Assembly: GCA_963704855.1 (NCBI GenBank)
Contig: CAVPHY010000028.1
Location: 1,240,001-1,304,000, forward strand
Reading direction: 5' to 3'
Source: SZUA-36 sp963704855
Lineage (GTDB): Bacteria; Pseudomonadota; Gammaproteobacteria; Xanthomonadales; SZUA-36
Length of the DNA: 64,000 nucleotides
Shown one piece after another: positions 17,115-26,575 of this stretch (the stretch's first letter is position 1; every line of letters starts with the position of its first letter). Below the pieces are notes generated by a model that was not told the DNA's origin, did not search any database, and worked only from the letters and a program-made list of their open reading frames with translations. Both the position numbers and the translations under genes were made by a program.

Positions 17115-18356
17115 TCAGGCAGTTTTCCTGCCCCCGATCGCACCTACCCGCCGGAGTGCTTCCGAGAGTTGTGTCCAGCGCTGTTCGGTGGTGCCGGTGT
17201 ATCCGATTGACAAGCGTAGCAATCCCGGTGAGATATGCGCGGCCATCTTGTCCTCGTCGGTCAGTTCACTGGACGTGCTGCTGCCGGAACAGGACATCAA
17301 TGTATCGAAATAACCCAGGCTGACGGCCACGTAGCCGAAGTGGTATTCATTCTGCAACAGGTCCAGAAGTTCGTTGGCGTTTTCCACCGTACCCATATCC
17401 AGGGTCAGCACACCACCATAACCATAGTCCGGGCAATGCAATTCGCTCATCAGGGCATGGTCCGGATGGTGGGGCAGGCCCGGGTAGGTCACTTTCAAGC
17501 CCAGGGCATGCAACCGTTCGGCAAATAATTGCGTGCGTTGGCTGTGTTCGGTCATTCGCAAGGGTAAATGGGGTATGCGCAGGTTGATATTAAATGCGAT
17601 CTGCGGGTCCATCGTCGGACCGAGAATCATAAGCATACCGGTGTGTAAATCCATCAGCTGCTGGATAAACCCTGCATCCCCGCATATCGCGCCGGCTATG
17701 TGGTCGGATGCACCGCTGATGAACTTGGTCATGCTGTGCACGACGATATCTGCGCCCAGCTTGATCGGGCTCAGGATAAGCGGGCTGAATGTATTATCAA
17801 CAACCAGTTTAATGCCATGCCGTTTTGCGATGACACTCAGTCCCGGGATATCTGCAATCCGCAGGGTTGGGTTGGCAATGCTTTCGGTGTAGATGACGCG
17901 TGTTCTGGGGGTGATTGCAGCCTTGACAGCTTCCAGGTCGGTAATGTCGACCAACGTGCTGGTGATCCCCGTTTTCGGTGGAAGCAAGTCATGCAGCAGC
18001 GCATAGGTACCACCATAGACAGCATTGGAGGAAACTATATGATCACCCGCATCACACAGCTGCATCAGGGTTGCCGAAATTGCTGACATACCGCTGGCGG
18101 AGCAATAGGCTGCCTCGGTTCCCTCGAGCGCGGCCAGTTGCTTGCCAAGGTTATAGACGGTTGGATTGAAGTGCCGGCCATAGAGGTAACATCCGCCCTG
18201 GTCCGGTCCTTTTTTACCACCAAATATTTCCGGCATGATATTCGAGTGCATCACGGTGAATGTCGTGCTGGCTTCTACCGACATATTGACGCCCCCGTGT
18301 TCACCGAACTCGTGGCGTGTATTGGCGAGCATCTCTACAGGATTACGGTTTTTCAT
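17115..18356 (-). CDS. PLP-dependent Cys/Met-metabolism enzyme (methionine gamma-lyase/cystathionine gamma-synthase-like)
   Basis: A 413-residue fold-type I PLP enzyme of trans-sulfuration type. Visible sites are YLYGR (Tyr59/Arg61 equivalents), Tyr114, and the Schiff-base Lys211 in HSMTKFISG. Numbering runs parallel to Pseudomonas methionine gamma-lyase. However, the Cys116 that marks that enzyme is Gly here (YGGTYAL), and the Lys240/Asp241 pair is not evident. Canonical methionine gamma-lyase activity is therefore doubtful. The divergent Lrp-type gene across 176 bases resembles the mdeR-mdeA arrangement and suggests control by an amino acid. Confidence 0.8.
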   Translation of the reverse strand: MKNRNPVEMLANTRHEFGEHGGVNMSVEASTTFTVMHSNIMPEIFGGKKGPDQGGCYLYGRHFNPTVYNLGKQLAALEGTEAAYCSASGMSAISATLMQLCDAGDHIVSSNAVYGGTYALLHDLLPPKTGITSTLVDITDLEAVKAAITPRTRVIYTESIANPTLRIADIPGLSVIAKRHGIKLVVDNTFSPLILSPIKLGADIVVHSMTKFISGASDHIAGAICGDAGFIQQLMDLHTGMLMILGPTMDPQIAFNINLRIPHLPLRMTEHSQRTQLFAERLHALGLKVTYPGLPHHPDHALMSELHCPDYGYGGVLTLDMGTVENANELLDLLQNEYHFGYVAVSLGYFDTLMSCSGSSTSSELTDEDKMAAHISPGLLRLSIGYTGTTEQRWTQLSEALRRVGAIGGRKTA

Positions 18357-18477
18357 AGGTTTATCACCACCGGTGGTGCCTCCACAGTTTGTGCATGGCC
18401 ATGTGCTTTTCCATGTGCTTTACGGGCTGGTCTGTCTGTCATGATCAATGCGTGATGTTCTGGAATATCTGTTAATT

Positions 18478-18495
18478 ATAGAATAATATTTCTAT
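18478..18495. promoter_or_regulatory. Candidate Lrp/AsnC operator
   Basis: ATAGAA-TAATAT-TTCTAT has perfect 6-bp arms and an AT-rich centre, close in form to the Lrp consensus palindrome. It lies in the divergent region between the PLP enzyme and its Lrp-type neighbour, 37 bases before the regulator start. A second palindrome, CACCACCGGTGGTG (18366-18379), lies near the PLP enzyme start. Confidence 0.45.
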
Positions 18496-18532
18496 TAGCA
18501 AGGCATTGACGAATTAAATACGGAAAACGATA

Positions 18533-19009
18533 ATGAAGAAGCCGCTGGATCGAATTGATTACGAAATTTTGGCCCTGTTACAAAATAATGCTCGAATTTC
18601 AAACAAGGAGATCGCACAGAAGGTTGGTCTGGCAGCCTCGACCTGCCTGGTCCGGATACGTGTTCTGCAAAACTCCGGTGTCATTAGCGGATTCCACGCC
18701 GAGATATCACCTGCGAGCCTGGGTGTTGGCCTTCAGGCGATGATTGCGGTCAGGCTGATACGCCATTTCAAGCCGGATGTTGATGCTTTCAGACGCCACG
18801 CGCTCAGCCTGCCCGAAGTTGTTCAGCTATATCATGTTGCCGGTCCGATCGATTTCCTGGTTCATGTCTGGGCCCGTAATTCCGACCATCTGCGAGAACT
18901 CGCAATGACGGCATTTACCTCACGTGAGGAAGTATCGCATATCGAAACCGAGCTGATTTTTGAACATATCCGAAGTTCCGAGTTGCCGGAATTTACTAAA
19001 ATAGGCTGA
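18533..19009 (+). CDS. Lrp/AsnC family transcriptional regulator
   Basis: A 158-residue regulator. The N-terminal helix-turn-helix (DRIDYEILALLQNNARISNKEIA and following, residues about 4-60) is followed by a RAM ligand-binding domain (about 70-150) with the usual VxxxYxVxGxxDF-like pattern (VVQLYHVAGPIDFLV). Members bind an amino acid and control its metabolism. It is divergent from the Cys/Met PLP enzyme, which it probably regulates. Confidence 0.93.
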   Translation: MKKPLDRIDYEILALLQNNARISNKEIAQKVGLAASTCLVRIRVLQNSGVISGFHAEISPASLGVGLQAMIAVRLIRHFKPDVDAFRRHALSLPEVVQLYHVAGPIDFLVHVWARNSDHLRELAMTAFTSREEVSHIETELIFEHIRSSELPEFTKIG

Positions 19010-19167
19010 GTCTCTAATCAAGGGCATCAAAGGCTTGGCAGTGCGAAAACTGCTTTGTTTGCATAACGGAAAAATCCAGCCAGGCTTGCGGGAAACAGCA
19101 GCACTTGCGCTTATATCGTTCCTCTCATAGTATCTTTTTTGCCATCGCATCAGGTTCATAAAAAACT

Positions 19168-20094
19168 ATGAAGGTTTCAGGTGTAATTCAGAATATAAAA
19201 CTTACCTTCGTGGCGCTGTTGCTGATGTTTTTCTGGGCGAATACCGGATTTGCACAAGATACGGAACCCCGTCGCTGGTCACATATGCCTACGGGGGTGA
19301 ATTTTTTCGGCGTCGGATACGCCTATGTTGATGGCACTATCTTTTTTGATCCGCTTTTGCAGATCAAGGACGCAACGTTTTATATGCACAGGGCCAATCT
19401 CGTTTATATGCGAACCTTTGGTGTCCTCGGCAAAAGTGCACGTCTCGATTTTACCCTTCCCTTATTCCGCAGGCCGTTGGGAAGGCTTACTGAACGGTGA
19501 GGATGTGCATGTCCGCAGACGCGGGCCGGGTGATGCAAGAATGCGGTTTTCGATGCTGCTTTACGGCGGGCCGGCGGAATCAATGCAGGAGTTTGCCACC
19601 AGCAAGAAGAGCAATACGATCATCGGTGCGGCGCTGGCTGTTACCATGCCCACCGGTGACTACAGTGCCCAACGGCTTATCAACCTGGGTGAAAATCGCT
19701 GGGTAATTCGTCCTCAGCTTGGCGTTACACATACACGTGGCAAGTGGACAGGTGAGTTGAGCGGATCGGTATTTTTCTATCTTGATAATAATCATTTCTT
19801 CAGAGAGGCACAGCTGGAAACTGATCCGTTGTTTGCCACGCAGGCACACCTGATTTATACCTTCCGGCCCGGGCTCTGGACCTCGATCAGTACGGCTTAT
19901 GGCTGGGGCGGTGAGGCAACGGTAAACGGTGATGCCAAGAACAACCCCTCCGGAAACTGGCTCACAGCCTTGAGTTTTGGTTTTCCAATTGATCGCAAGC
20001 AGGGAATCAAGGTCAGTTGGCTCAGGGGGCGCACGCAAAAACCGACGGGTCCGATATTGACAGTCTGAACCTGGTTTACTCCTTGATGTTTTGA
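19168..20094 (+). CDS. Porin-like outer-membrane protein (MetA-pathway of phenol degradation type), frameshifted
   Basis: One gene read in three frames, about 308 residues when joined. Frame one gives a signal peptide (LLLMFFWANTGFAQ) and beta-strand text up to LDFTLP. An extra T near 19463 (CCCTTATTCC) moves the frame to YSAGRWEGLL, which runs to LRGRTQK. Near 20035-20041 one A appears to be missing from an A-run, after which TDGSDIDSLNLVYSLMF and a stop at 20094 give the expected aromatic beta-barrel end. The family is thought to form outer-membrane channels for hydrophobic compounds. I read both breaks as sequencing errors, but true decay is possible. Confidence 0.65.
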
Positions 20095-20536
20095 ACCCGG
20101 AGGATCGCTTATTGATTCTCGGATTGGTTTTTGAAAAAAAACTATATTCGATGGTTTTCTTCATGATGATTTTTATAGATGCGTAGTCTATACTCTTGAG
20201 AGACAGGGGTGAAATCGTTTACGCATCCCATGTTGTTTGAAGGGGGATATTCTTCCAAAATAAAACGGTTTTTACCGATAATCGGCGGGCTATTCGGGCG
20301 TGTCTTCCTTCAGAAAAAGAATGATTGGCAACGGTTAACGGGCATCCGCCCGCTTAATCCATCACCAACGATTGGTGAGATTTTACGGTTAAAAGACCGG
20401 AAATTTTTGACACGGAAAGTGGTACGGGGGGGGTCCGTAACCACAAAGTCTCCCTTAAGTGGTTTTATGAATGTCTTTAATGGCAGCAGTGAATCACTGG
20501 CGGGTCCGAAAAGGACTGGTCTAGAGGAGATAAAGA
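20095..20536. other. Intergenic stretch without a confident gene
   Basis: A GTG-initiated ORF could be drawn from 20209, but it overruns the better-supported small protein gene at 20537, has no recognisable domain and no good ribosome site. I see no RNA gene or repeat here. Confidence 0.4.
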
Positions 20537-20824
20537 ATGTTCGAACTTGTTGTAATATTTTTGGCCACGATTATTGTGTCTGTATCCGCGGTCTGGTTGT
20601 ATCGCAAGGTATCGAGTTGGCACGGTGTCAATGAAACACTGGTGGGTCGTACACAAACGGCAAACCAGGCAAAGATCGGCTCGCAAAGCGGATTCATTAA
20701 GGCGGTTTCAAAGCCCAGGCAAAAAGCACGTAATGTCAGGTTGCGCAGCACCAATGGTGACATACAGAACGCCATGGGGTTGGTAGGTTGGGTTTCAGAC
20801 TGTTTTGTTTACCTTAGAAATTGA
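20537..20824 (+). CDS. Small membrane-anchored protein, unknown function
   Basis: A 95-residue ORF with a strong ribosome site (GAGGAGAT, 8 bases or so before ATG). Residues about 3-22 (ELVVIFLATIIVSVSAVWLY) form one membrane helix, and the remainder is basic (KAVSKPRQKARNVRLRS). Near 20768 one fewer A would change the C-terminus to DIQTPWGW and a stop at 20786, a more convincing ending given the frequent indels in this window. A compound terminator follows. Function unknown. Confidence 0.55.
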   Translation: MFELVVIFLATIIVSVSAVWLYRKVSSWHGVNETLVGRTQTANQAKIGSQSGFIKAVSKPRQKARNVRLRSTNGDIQNAMGLVGWVSDCFVYLRN

Positions 20825-20830
20825 ATATGT

Positions 20831-20879
20831 AGCGTTCTTCCGGGCGGAGGTTCGTCTCCGTAAGGACTAACGCTTTTTT
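20831..20879 (+). terminator. Compound Rho-independent terminator
   Basis: Outer arms AGCGTT (20831-20836) and AACGCT (20869-20874) enclose an inner CGGAG/CTCCG hairpin, and six Ts follow. It starts 7 bases after the small membrane protein stop. Confidence 0.65.
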
Positions 20880-20942
20880 CGCCCTGATAACTTGTCATGC
20901 CCTCTTCACAGAACGTCGTTACATGGTTGAGCTTCAACACTT

Positions 20943-21475
20943 GCCATTTTGTCTATAGCCAGAATGGCAGATTGTCTATAGCCAAAATGGCAGATTGTCT
21001 ATAGCCAAGAATGGCAGATTGTCTATAGCCAGAATGGCAGATTGTCTATAGCCAGAATGGCAGATTGTCTATAGCCAAGATGGCAGATTGTCTATAGCCA
21101 GAATGGCAGATTGTCTATAGCCAGAATGGCAGATTGTCTATAGCCAAGATGGCAGATTGTCTATAGCCAGAATGGCAGATTGTCTATAGCCAAGATGGCA
21201 GATTGTCTATAGCCAGAATGGCAGATTGTCTATAGCCAGAATGGCAGATTGTCTATAGCCAGAATGGCAGATTGTCTATAGCCAAGATGGCAGATTGTCT
21301 ATAGCCAGAATGGCAGATTGTCTATAGCCAGGATGGCAGATTGTCTATAGCCAGAATGGCAGATTGTCTATAGCCAAGATGGCAGATTGTCTATAGCCAA
21401 AATGGCAGATTGTCTATAGCCAAGATGGCAGATTGTCTATAGCCAAGATGGCAGATTGTCTATAGCCAAAAATGC
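20943..21475. repeat. 23-bp tandem repeat array, 23 copies
   Basis: The unit GTCTATAGCCARNATGGCAGATT, with the palindrome CTATAG at its core, repeats head to tail. From the first GTCTATAGCC at 20951 to the last at 21458 there are 22 intervals: 21 of 23 bases and one of 24. Variation is almost confined to a dinucleotide after CCA: GA in 11 copies, AG in 7, AA in 2, GG in 1. The third copy has one extra base and the last copy is degenerate. A 23-base period is not coding. There are no spacers, so it is not CRISPR. The flanks 20880-20942 and 21476-21601 are AT-rich and contain nothing I can name. Confidence 0.97.
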
Positions 21476-21601
21476 ATAAATAAAATATCTTATAATCAGT
21501 AAGATAGGTGTATTATGCGGGTTATGGTTGAGGCTTTTCGGTTGAGGTTACCGAGCTTACACGCGGTTTTTGTTTTGCTTACAGATGGCTGAAACCGGAT
21601 T

Positions 21602-22258
21602 CTATTCTGGTCTGTTTAGTGTTTCGGGCAGCAATGCCTCGACGCGTTCCATTACATCGAGGCAGTCCACCATATCGTTTATGTAGTCGAGCTTGTCGGT
21701 TTCCAGGACCAGCACTTCACTCAATTCGTAGCTGGCCAACCACTGTTCGTACAGCTTTTCCAGTCTTTTCAGATACGAAAGCGGTATGTCTCTTTCCATG
21801 GCCCGGCCACGAAGGCGAATGCGCTTGCGCAACGTTCGCATTGAGCAACGCAGGTAAATCATCAGGTCGGGCGGTCTGATCGCGTTGAGTATGATCTGGT
21901 AGAAGTTCCAGTAAGTATCCCAGTCGCGGCCGGTAAAGCTGCGCATGTCATGCAAAGCCGTGGCAAAAATTTCCGCGTCTTCATAAATGGTCCGGTCGAG
22001 CACAACCACGCCGGTGGTCTGTTCCAGTTGTTGGTGCATGCGGAATTTGTTGCTCAGAAAATAGAGCTGTGAATGAAATGCCCAACGTTTCATATCCTGG
22101 TAAAAATCGGGCAGGTAAGGGTTCTCATCATTGGGTTCGTAAAAAGGTCTGATTCCATAGGTTCGCGTCAGGAATTCCACCAGTGATGATTTGCCCGTAC
22201 CGATGTTGCCGGCAATCGCAATGGTCTTGCCAGGTGTGTCTGTCGCTGCCAGGCTCAT
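21602..22258 (-). CDS. Deoxynucleoside kinase family protein
   Basis: A 218-residue dNK-family kinase from ATG 22258. The P-loop is AGNIGTGKSSL (about residues 14-24), the ERS/DRT-type motif is LDRTIYEDAEIFA, and the lid is RKRIRLRGRAMERDIP. It phosphorylates deoxynucleosides with ATP in salvage. The start is set by AAAGGG about 7 bases upstream; the longer in-frame start at 22312 would add 18 residues before the conserved fold. It is divergent from the decarboxylase gene. Confidence 0.9.
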   Translation of the reverse strand: MSLAATDTPGKTIAIAGNIGTGKSSLVEFLTRTYGIRPFYEPNDENPYLPDFYQDMKRWAFHSQLYFLSNKFRMHQQLEQTTGVVVLDRTIYEDAEIFATALHDMRSFTGRDWDTYWNFYQIILNAIRPPDLMIYLRCSMRTLRKRIRLRGRAMERDIPLSYLKRLEKLYEQWLASYELSEVLVLETDKLDYINDMVDCLDVMERVEALLPETLNRPE

Positions 22259-22353
22259 TTTGTAACCCTTTGAAGACTCAAATCTGGAATAATGTAGATC
22301 ATATAGGCACACACCAGCTATTTACAGAAATCAATCCATCAGCCGGGTACAAA

Positions 22354-23789
22354 ATGCTTACAAGAATCAGACAATTTGAACGGCTATCAGCCGTGCTCGA
22401 GCCACCCGCAAACCGTCGCGAAGAATTGTCAAGTCAGGCCCTGGCCCATGCCGAAGATTTTCTGAATCGATTGCCGGTCAGCAATACCTATCGGCTTGAT
22501 AAGGGCCGTAGCAAGGCGTTGGAGCAGCCTTTTTCCGAAGCCGCAGAGGATTTTCCTGTGCTACTGGATATGCTTGAAGACCGCGGTTTTCAGTGAAGGC
22601 ATCAACCCGGCGTCAGGTGGCCATATGGGCTATATACCCGGTGGCGGGATTTACCCATCGGCATGGGGGGACTTCCTGGCGGATATTTCCAATTGTTATT
22701 CGGGTGTGTCCTTCGCATCACCGGGTGGTGCAAAAATGGAGCGGCAGCTGGTGCAGTGGATGGCAGGAGTGCTGGGCTACCCGGCAGGTGCCGGTGGCGA
22801 CCTGACTTCCGGCGGAAGCATGGCTAACCTGACGGCGATTATTGCTGCCCGTGAGACCATGGGAATCCGGGCGCGACAGGTCGAAAGCAGCTGTATCTAC
22901 ACTACTGCGGATTCACATCACTGCATAGACAAGGCCATACGTGCAGCAGGCCTGGCCGATTGTCAAAAACGGCTGGTGCCGATGGACGGTCACTACCGCA
23001 TGCAGGTGTCTGCTCTGCAAGATCTGATCGCCGCGGATAAGGCGTTGGGTTTAAAGCCCTGGCTCATTATTGCCTCGGCCGGCACCACCGATACCGGTGC
23101 GGTGGACCCGGTTGATGACATAGCGGAGGTGGCTAGAGCAAAATGATATGTGGTTGCACGTGGATGCGGCTTACGGTGGCTTCTTCCTGTTGTGCGATGA
23201 GGGCAGGCAGGTACTACGCGGATTGGACAAGGCACACTCCGTTGTTCTGGATCCCCACAAAGGTATGTTTCTGCCGTATGGTTCCGGAGCCGTGCTGGTC
23301 AGGGACGAGGAATGGCTGGCGCGCTCACAGGTCTACCAGGCCGATTATATGCAGGATGCAAGGGTTGCAAGCGGACACTATTCACCTGCGGATTTATCAC
23401 TGGAATTGACCCGGCCTTACCGGGGCTTGCGTTTCTGGCTGCCATTAAAACTGTTTGGCCTGGCGCCGTTTCGTGCAGCCTTGGCGGAGAAAATATGGCT
23501 GGCGCGGTACTTTCATGAGCAACTGGGAATGGTACCTGGATGGGAAACAGGTCCCTATCCGGAGTTGTCGGTGGTGACCTATCGCTTCGTAGCCGCCGAA
23601 GGTGACACGGATCGTTTCAACCGGCAACTGGTGGAAGCGGTGAAGGCCGATGGAAAAGTGTTTATAAGCTCGACGCTGATTGACGGTAAATTCTTTTTGC
23701 GCCTGGCCGTATTGCACTTTCGGACCCACCTTCCACAGGTTGATTATCTTTTGGGACTTCTGAAAAAACTGACGCAGATATCCGCATAG
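22354..23789 (+). CDS. PLP-dependent group II amino-acid decarboxylase-like protein, two frameshifts
   Basis: About 478 residues when read across two breaks. Segment one runs to LEDRGF; near 22585-22590 an extra T (GGTTTTCAGT) moves the frame to SEGINPASGGHMGYIPGGG. Near 23139 an extra A (GCAAAATGAT) separates VARA from NDMWLHVDAAYGG. The PLP Lys is in LDPHKGMFLPYG. The protein resembles the aromatic-L-amino-acid/glutamate decarboxylase family. The substrate is not predictable. Both breaks lie in short homopolymers and each is repaired by removing one base, so the gene is probably intact in the organism. Confidence 0.8.
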
Positions 23790-23953
23790 ACAGCGAGGAA
23801 CCTGCATCCCAGAACACGGATTGTTGCGATTTCGTGGTGTGGGGAGAAACGCTGCAGTATCGGTTCTGCAGAACATTCCGGATTATCTGAATTCGGACAT
23901 GTTTCGCATATTTTTGCTATATTTATCAGATGATAAGAAAAAGTTGCTAATTT

Positions 23954-25258
23954 ATGAATCACCTTGACAACCCAAACGAGATTACCCGTGAGTCGCTGGT
24001 TCGTATCCTGGATATCATGCACCGCCTGGCTGCGCCCGAAGCGATGCCGGAACTTTTGCGAGAGATCATCGAGGTCGGAAAGGTTGCCATCGTCGCCGAG
24101 ACCGGGGTTTTGTGGTTACTCGAAAAAAGCTCCAGGCAACTGGTGATGGTCGTACCCGCCAGTGAAAACCCGAAAAGACTTGCCATCGGCGAGGGCTGGG
24201 CAGGTCGATGCGCTGAATCATCAGTAATCACCAATATTCATGAATGTCGGGATGATGTGTTGTTCCTGGAAAGCCCGGTTCAGATCAAGGGCGGTGAGAC
24301 ACGTTCATTGTTGAACGTTCCGATCCTCGGTCTTGATGATTCGGTCCTGGGGGTGATGCAGTGGCTGGGAGCTGATGCAGGGCAGTTTGACAAGCACGAT
24401 GAATGGGTCGGGCCGGCACTGGCTGCACAGGCTGCCGTGGCAATTCAGCACTCCTATATGACCGATGAGTTACTCGCCAATGCAATCCTGAGCCAGGAGG
24501 TGGCAGTTGCGCGTGATATCCAGATGAGCACCCTGCCGGACTCGATGCCGGATGTGCCGGGTTATGACCTGTATGGGCATTTTCAACCGACCGACCACAC
24601 CGGCGGCGATCTGTACGACCTGGTGGTGCTGAATGACCGTTTATTCATGCTGCTGGGTGATGCGACGGGTCACGGGTTCGGTCCTGCTTTGTCTGCAACC
24701 CAAATGCAGGCTATGCTGCGGGTATCGTTTCGGCTGGGTGCCGATCTTGACCAGGCCTATATGCATGTCAATAACCAGTTGGCGGAGGATTTGCCCGATG
24801 ACAGGTTCATAACCGCGTTCATGGGGTTTCTGGATCCTGCTACGCACCGGGTCAATTACCATTCGGGAGGGCAGGGGCCAATACTGCATTTTCAGGCGGC
24901 GGACGGGGTTTGCAACTGGTACAAACCAACCAACTTTCCGGTGGGTATCATGGAGATTGACGACAAGCAGGAATCAGCTAACCTGCAGTTGGAGCCAGGG
25001 GATATCCTGGCACTGATTTCAGATGGCGTTTACGAGTATGCCAATTTGCAGGGAGAACAGTTTGGTGAAGACCGCGTCGCTGCAGTTTTAAAAGCCGGGC
25101 ATCAGCATTCAATGGCCGGTCTTTGTAAGGACCTGATTAAATCGGTGAAAGAATTTGGCGGTGACGCGCCTCAGGCGGATGACATTACCCTGGTATTGGT
25201 GCGGCGACTACCTGAACAGGAAACTGAAAGGAACGGGAATAATGCAGAAAAAATTTAA
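23954..25258 (+). CDS. GAF-domain PP2C (SpoIIE/RsbU-type) serine phosphatase
   Basis: A 434-residue cytosolic protein. A GAF sensor domain lies at about residues 30-175, a short linker helix contains SQEVAVARDIQ, and the SpoIIE-type phosphatase lies at about 195-420. Metal-binding Asp motifs GGDLYD, GDATGHG, SDGVYE and DDITLV are present. Such enzymes dephosphorylate STAS-domain anti-sigma antagonists. It overlaps the RsbW-like gene by 17 bases, and the STAS gene follows, so all three partner-switch parts are encoded together. The GAF ligand is unknown. Confidence 0.92.
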   Translation: MNHLDNPNEITRESLVRILDIMHRLAAPEAMPELLREIIEVGKVAIVAETGVLWLLEKSSRQLVMVVPASENPKRLAIGEGWAGRCAESSVITNIHECRDDVLFLESPVQIKGGETRSLLNVPILGLDDSVLGVMQWLGADAGQFDKHDEWVGPALAAQAAVAIQHSYMTDELLANAILSQEVAVARDIQMSTLPDSMPDVPGYDLYGHFQPTDHTGGDLYDLVVLNDRLFMLLGDATGHGFGPALSATQMQAMLRVSFRLGADLDQAYMHVNNQLAEDLPDDRFITAFMGFLDPATHRVNYHSGGQGPILHFQAADGVCNWYKPTNFPVGIMEIDDKQESANLQLEPGDILALISDGVYEYANLQGEQFGEDRVAAVLKAGHQHSMAGLCKDLIKSVKEFGGDAPQADDITLVLVRRLPEQETERNGNNAEKI

Positions 25259-25643
25259 ACGTAACTTTGACGAACTCAAAAACATTGTAAAAATGACGGA
25301 ATCAGTTTTTCATGAAATCGGTTTGCAAGCCGGTTTGCGCAATGTCGTCGATCTTGCAACCGAAGAAATATTTGTCAACATGGTGACCTATAACACTGAA
25401 TCCAATGAGGACATCCTGATCGAAATGGTACCGCACGCGCTTGGACTTGAAGTCAGGCTGACAGATTACGATGTGGAAAGGTTTGACCCGACCAGCGTAG
25501 CTTCCGTTAATGTCGATGCACCACTTGACGAGCGCACGCCCGGTGGCCTGGGTTTGTACCTGGTGATGAAGATGGTCGATTCCATTCACTATGAATACCG
25601 GAACCGGCAAAGCAAGATCACGTTTATTGTGGACAGGAAGTAG
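25242..25643 (+). CDS. RsbW-like anti-sigma serine kinase (HATPase_c_2)
   Basis: A 133-residue GHKL ATPase. The N-box EEIFVNMVTY lies at about residues 42-51, and the G-boxes include GGLGLYLVMKM. Members phosphorylate a STAS antagonist and bind a sigma factor or other target. ATG 25242 is preferred to the upstream in-frame codon because it opens directly on the conserved fold. It overlaps the phosphatase gene and is followed after 4 bases by the STAS gene, indicating one operon. Confidence 0.9.
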   Translation: MQKKFKRNFDELKNIVKMTESVFHEIGLQAGLRNVVDLATEEIFVNMVTYNTESNEDILIEMVPHALGLEVRLTDYDVERFDPTSVASVNVDAPLDERTPGGLGLYLVMKMVDSIHYEYRNRQSKITFIVDRK

Positions 25644-25647
25644 CCTC

Positions 25648-25944
25648 ATGTTTGAAATAATGCTTGCGGATGATGGAACGGTTGCTGTTCATGGCCGGCT
25701 GGATGCAGCCCAGGCGGTCAAGGCCCAGGAATTTCTCAACCAGATCGAAGGCCAGTGTGTGCTGGACCTGGAGAAGCTGGAATATATTTCCAGTGCCGGT
25801 CTGGGCGTGTTGCTGAAAACCCACAAACGCCTGTTGGGGTCAGGAAAAGGCATAAAATTAATCAATGTCAGCCACCATATAAACGACATATTCCGTTACT
25901 CCGGTTTCGACAAGTTGTTCGAAATTGTGCCTGCGCGTAACTGA
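25648..25944 (+). CDS. STAS-domain anti-sigma factor antagonist (RsbV/SpoIIAA-like)
   Basis: A 98-residue single STAS domain. The phosphorylatable Ser lies in the conserved YISSAGLGVL loop (about residue 52-53). The unphosphorylated form should bind the RsbW-like kinase encoded immediately upstream, and the GAF-PP2C phosphatase should reset it. ATG 25648 lies 4 bases after the kinase stop. The sigma factor gene starts 74 bases downstream. Confidence 0.92.
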   Translation: MFEIMLADDGTVAVHGRLDAAQAVKAQEFLNQIEGQCVLDLEKLEYISSAGLGVLLKTHKRLLGSGKGIKLINVSHHINDIFRYSGFDKLFEIVPARN

Positions 25945-26018
25945 GGGTATAAAATTTCAGCACCGCATGAAAATAAAATTCACAAACCCACCAACTTTTT
26001 CCGCCCCCGGAAGTAGTT

Positions 26019-26570
26019 ATGCATAAGGACAAGGATGCTGCCCTTGTAAACGACTGTAAACGCGGCGACCGACGGGCAATGTCCCAGCTGGTCAGCCAAT
26101 ACCAGCGACCGATTTTTAATGCAGCTTATCGAATACTGGGGAATAGGGATGACGCAGCGGACGCAACACAAACAGTTTTTCTCAAAGTGTTTGAGCATCT
26201 CGCCGATTACGATCAGAAGTTCAAGTTTTTCAGTTGGGTTTACAGGATAGCGATCAATGAATCCCTTAACCAAGTCAAAAAACGTCGTTCTCAGGAGTCT
26301 CTGGATGATGGCCAGGCTTCATCGTGGCAGGGTCCTGCGGAAACGCTGGACTCTAAACGACTCTGCAAACGGGTACAGGACGCGATGATGCTGCTGAACG
26401 ATGATTACAGGACCGTCGTGGTTTTGAAGCATATTTCTGGCTGTAGTTATCTGGAGATCAGCGAGATTTTGCAATTGCCTGAAAAAACAGTGAAATCACG
26501 TCTGTATTCTGCTCGCCAGCTACTCAAGAAAACATTGGAGAATGGTGAGAAACATGGAAAGGGGCATTGA
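26019..26570 (+). CDS. ECF-type RNA polymerase sigma factor
   Basis: A 183-residue sigma-70 family protein. Region 2 (DATQTVFLKVFEHLADY and FFSWVYRIAINESLNQ, about residues 45-90) and region 4 (LNDDYRTVVVLKHISGCSYLEISEILQLPEKTVKSRLYSAR, about 128-170; given here only to mark extent) are both complete, and region 3 is absent as in ECF factors. It follows the STAS gene by 74 bases and overlaps or abuts the membrane anti-sigma-like gene, the usual ECF arrangement. The RsbW-like kinase could be an additional antagonist, but such kinases usually act on sigma-B-type factors. Confidence 0.9.
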   Translation: MHKDKDAALVNDCKRGDRRAMSQLVSQYQRPIFNAAYRILGNRDDAADATQTVFLKVFEHLADYDQKFKFFSWVYRIAINESLNQVKKRRSQESLDDGQASSWQGPAETLDSKRLCKRVQDAMMLLNDDYRTVVVLKHISGCSYLEISEILQLPEKTVKSRLYSARQLLKKTLENGEKHGKGH

Positions 26571-26575
26571 CAGAG

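Noticed and set aside
20209..20634. 141-codon ORF with GTG start
   Set aside because: No recognisable domain and it overlaps a small gene with a much better ribosome site.
20943..21475. CRISPR array
   Set aside because: Units of 23 bases lie head to tail with no spacers, and no cas gene is near.
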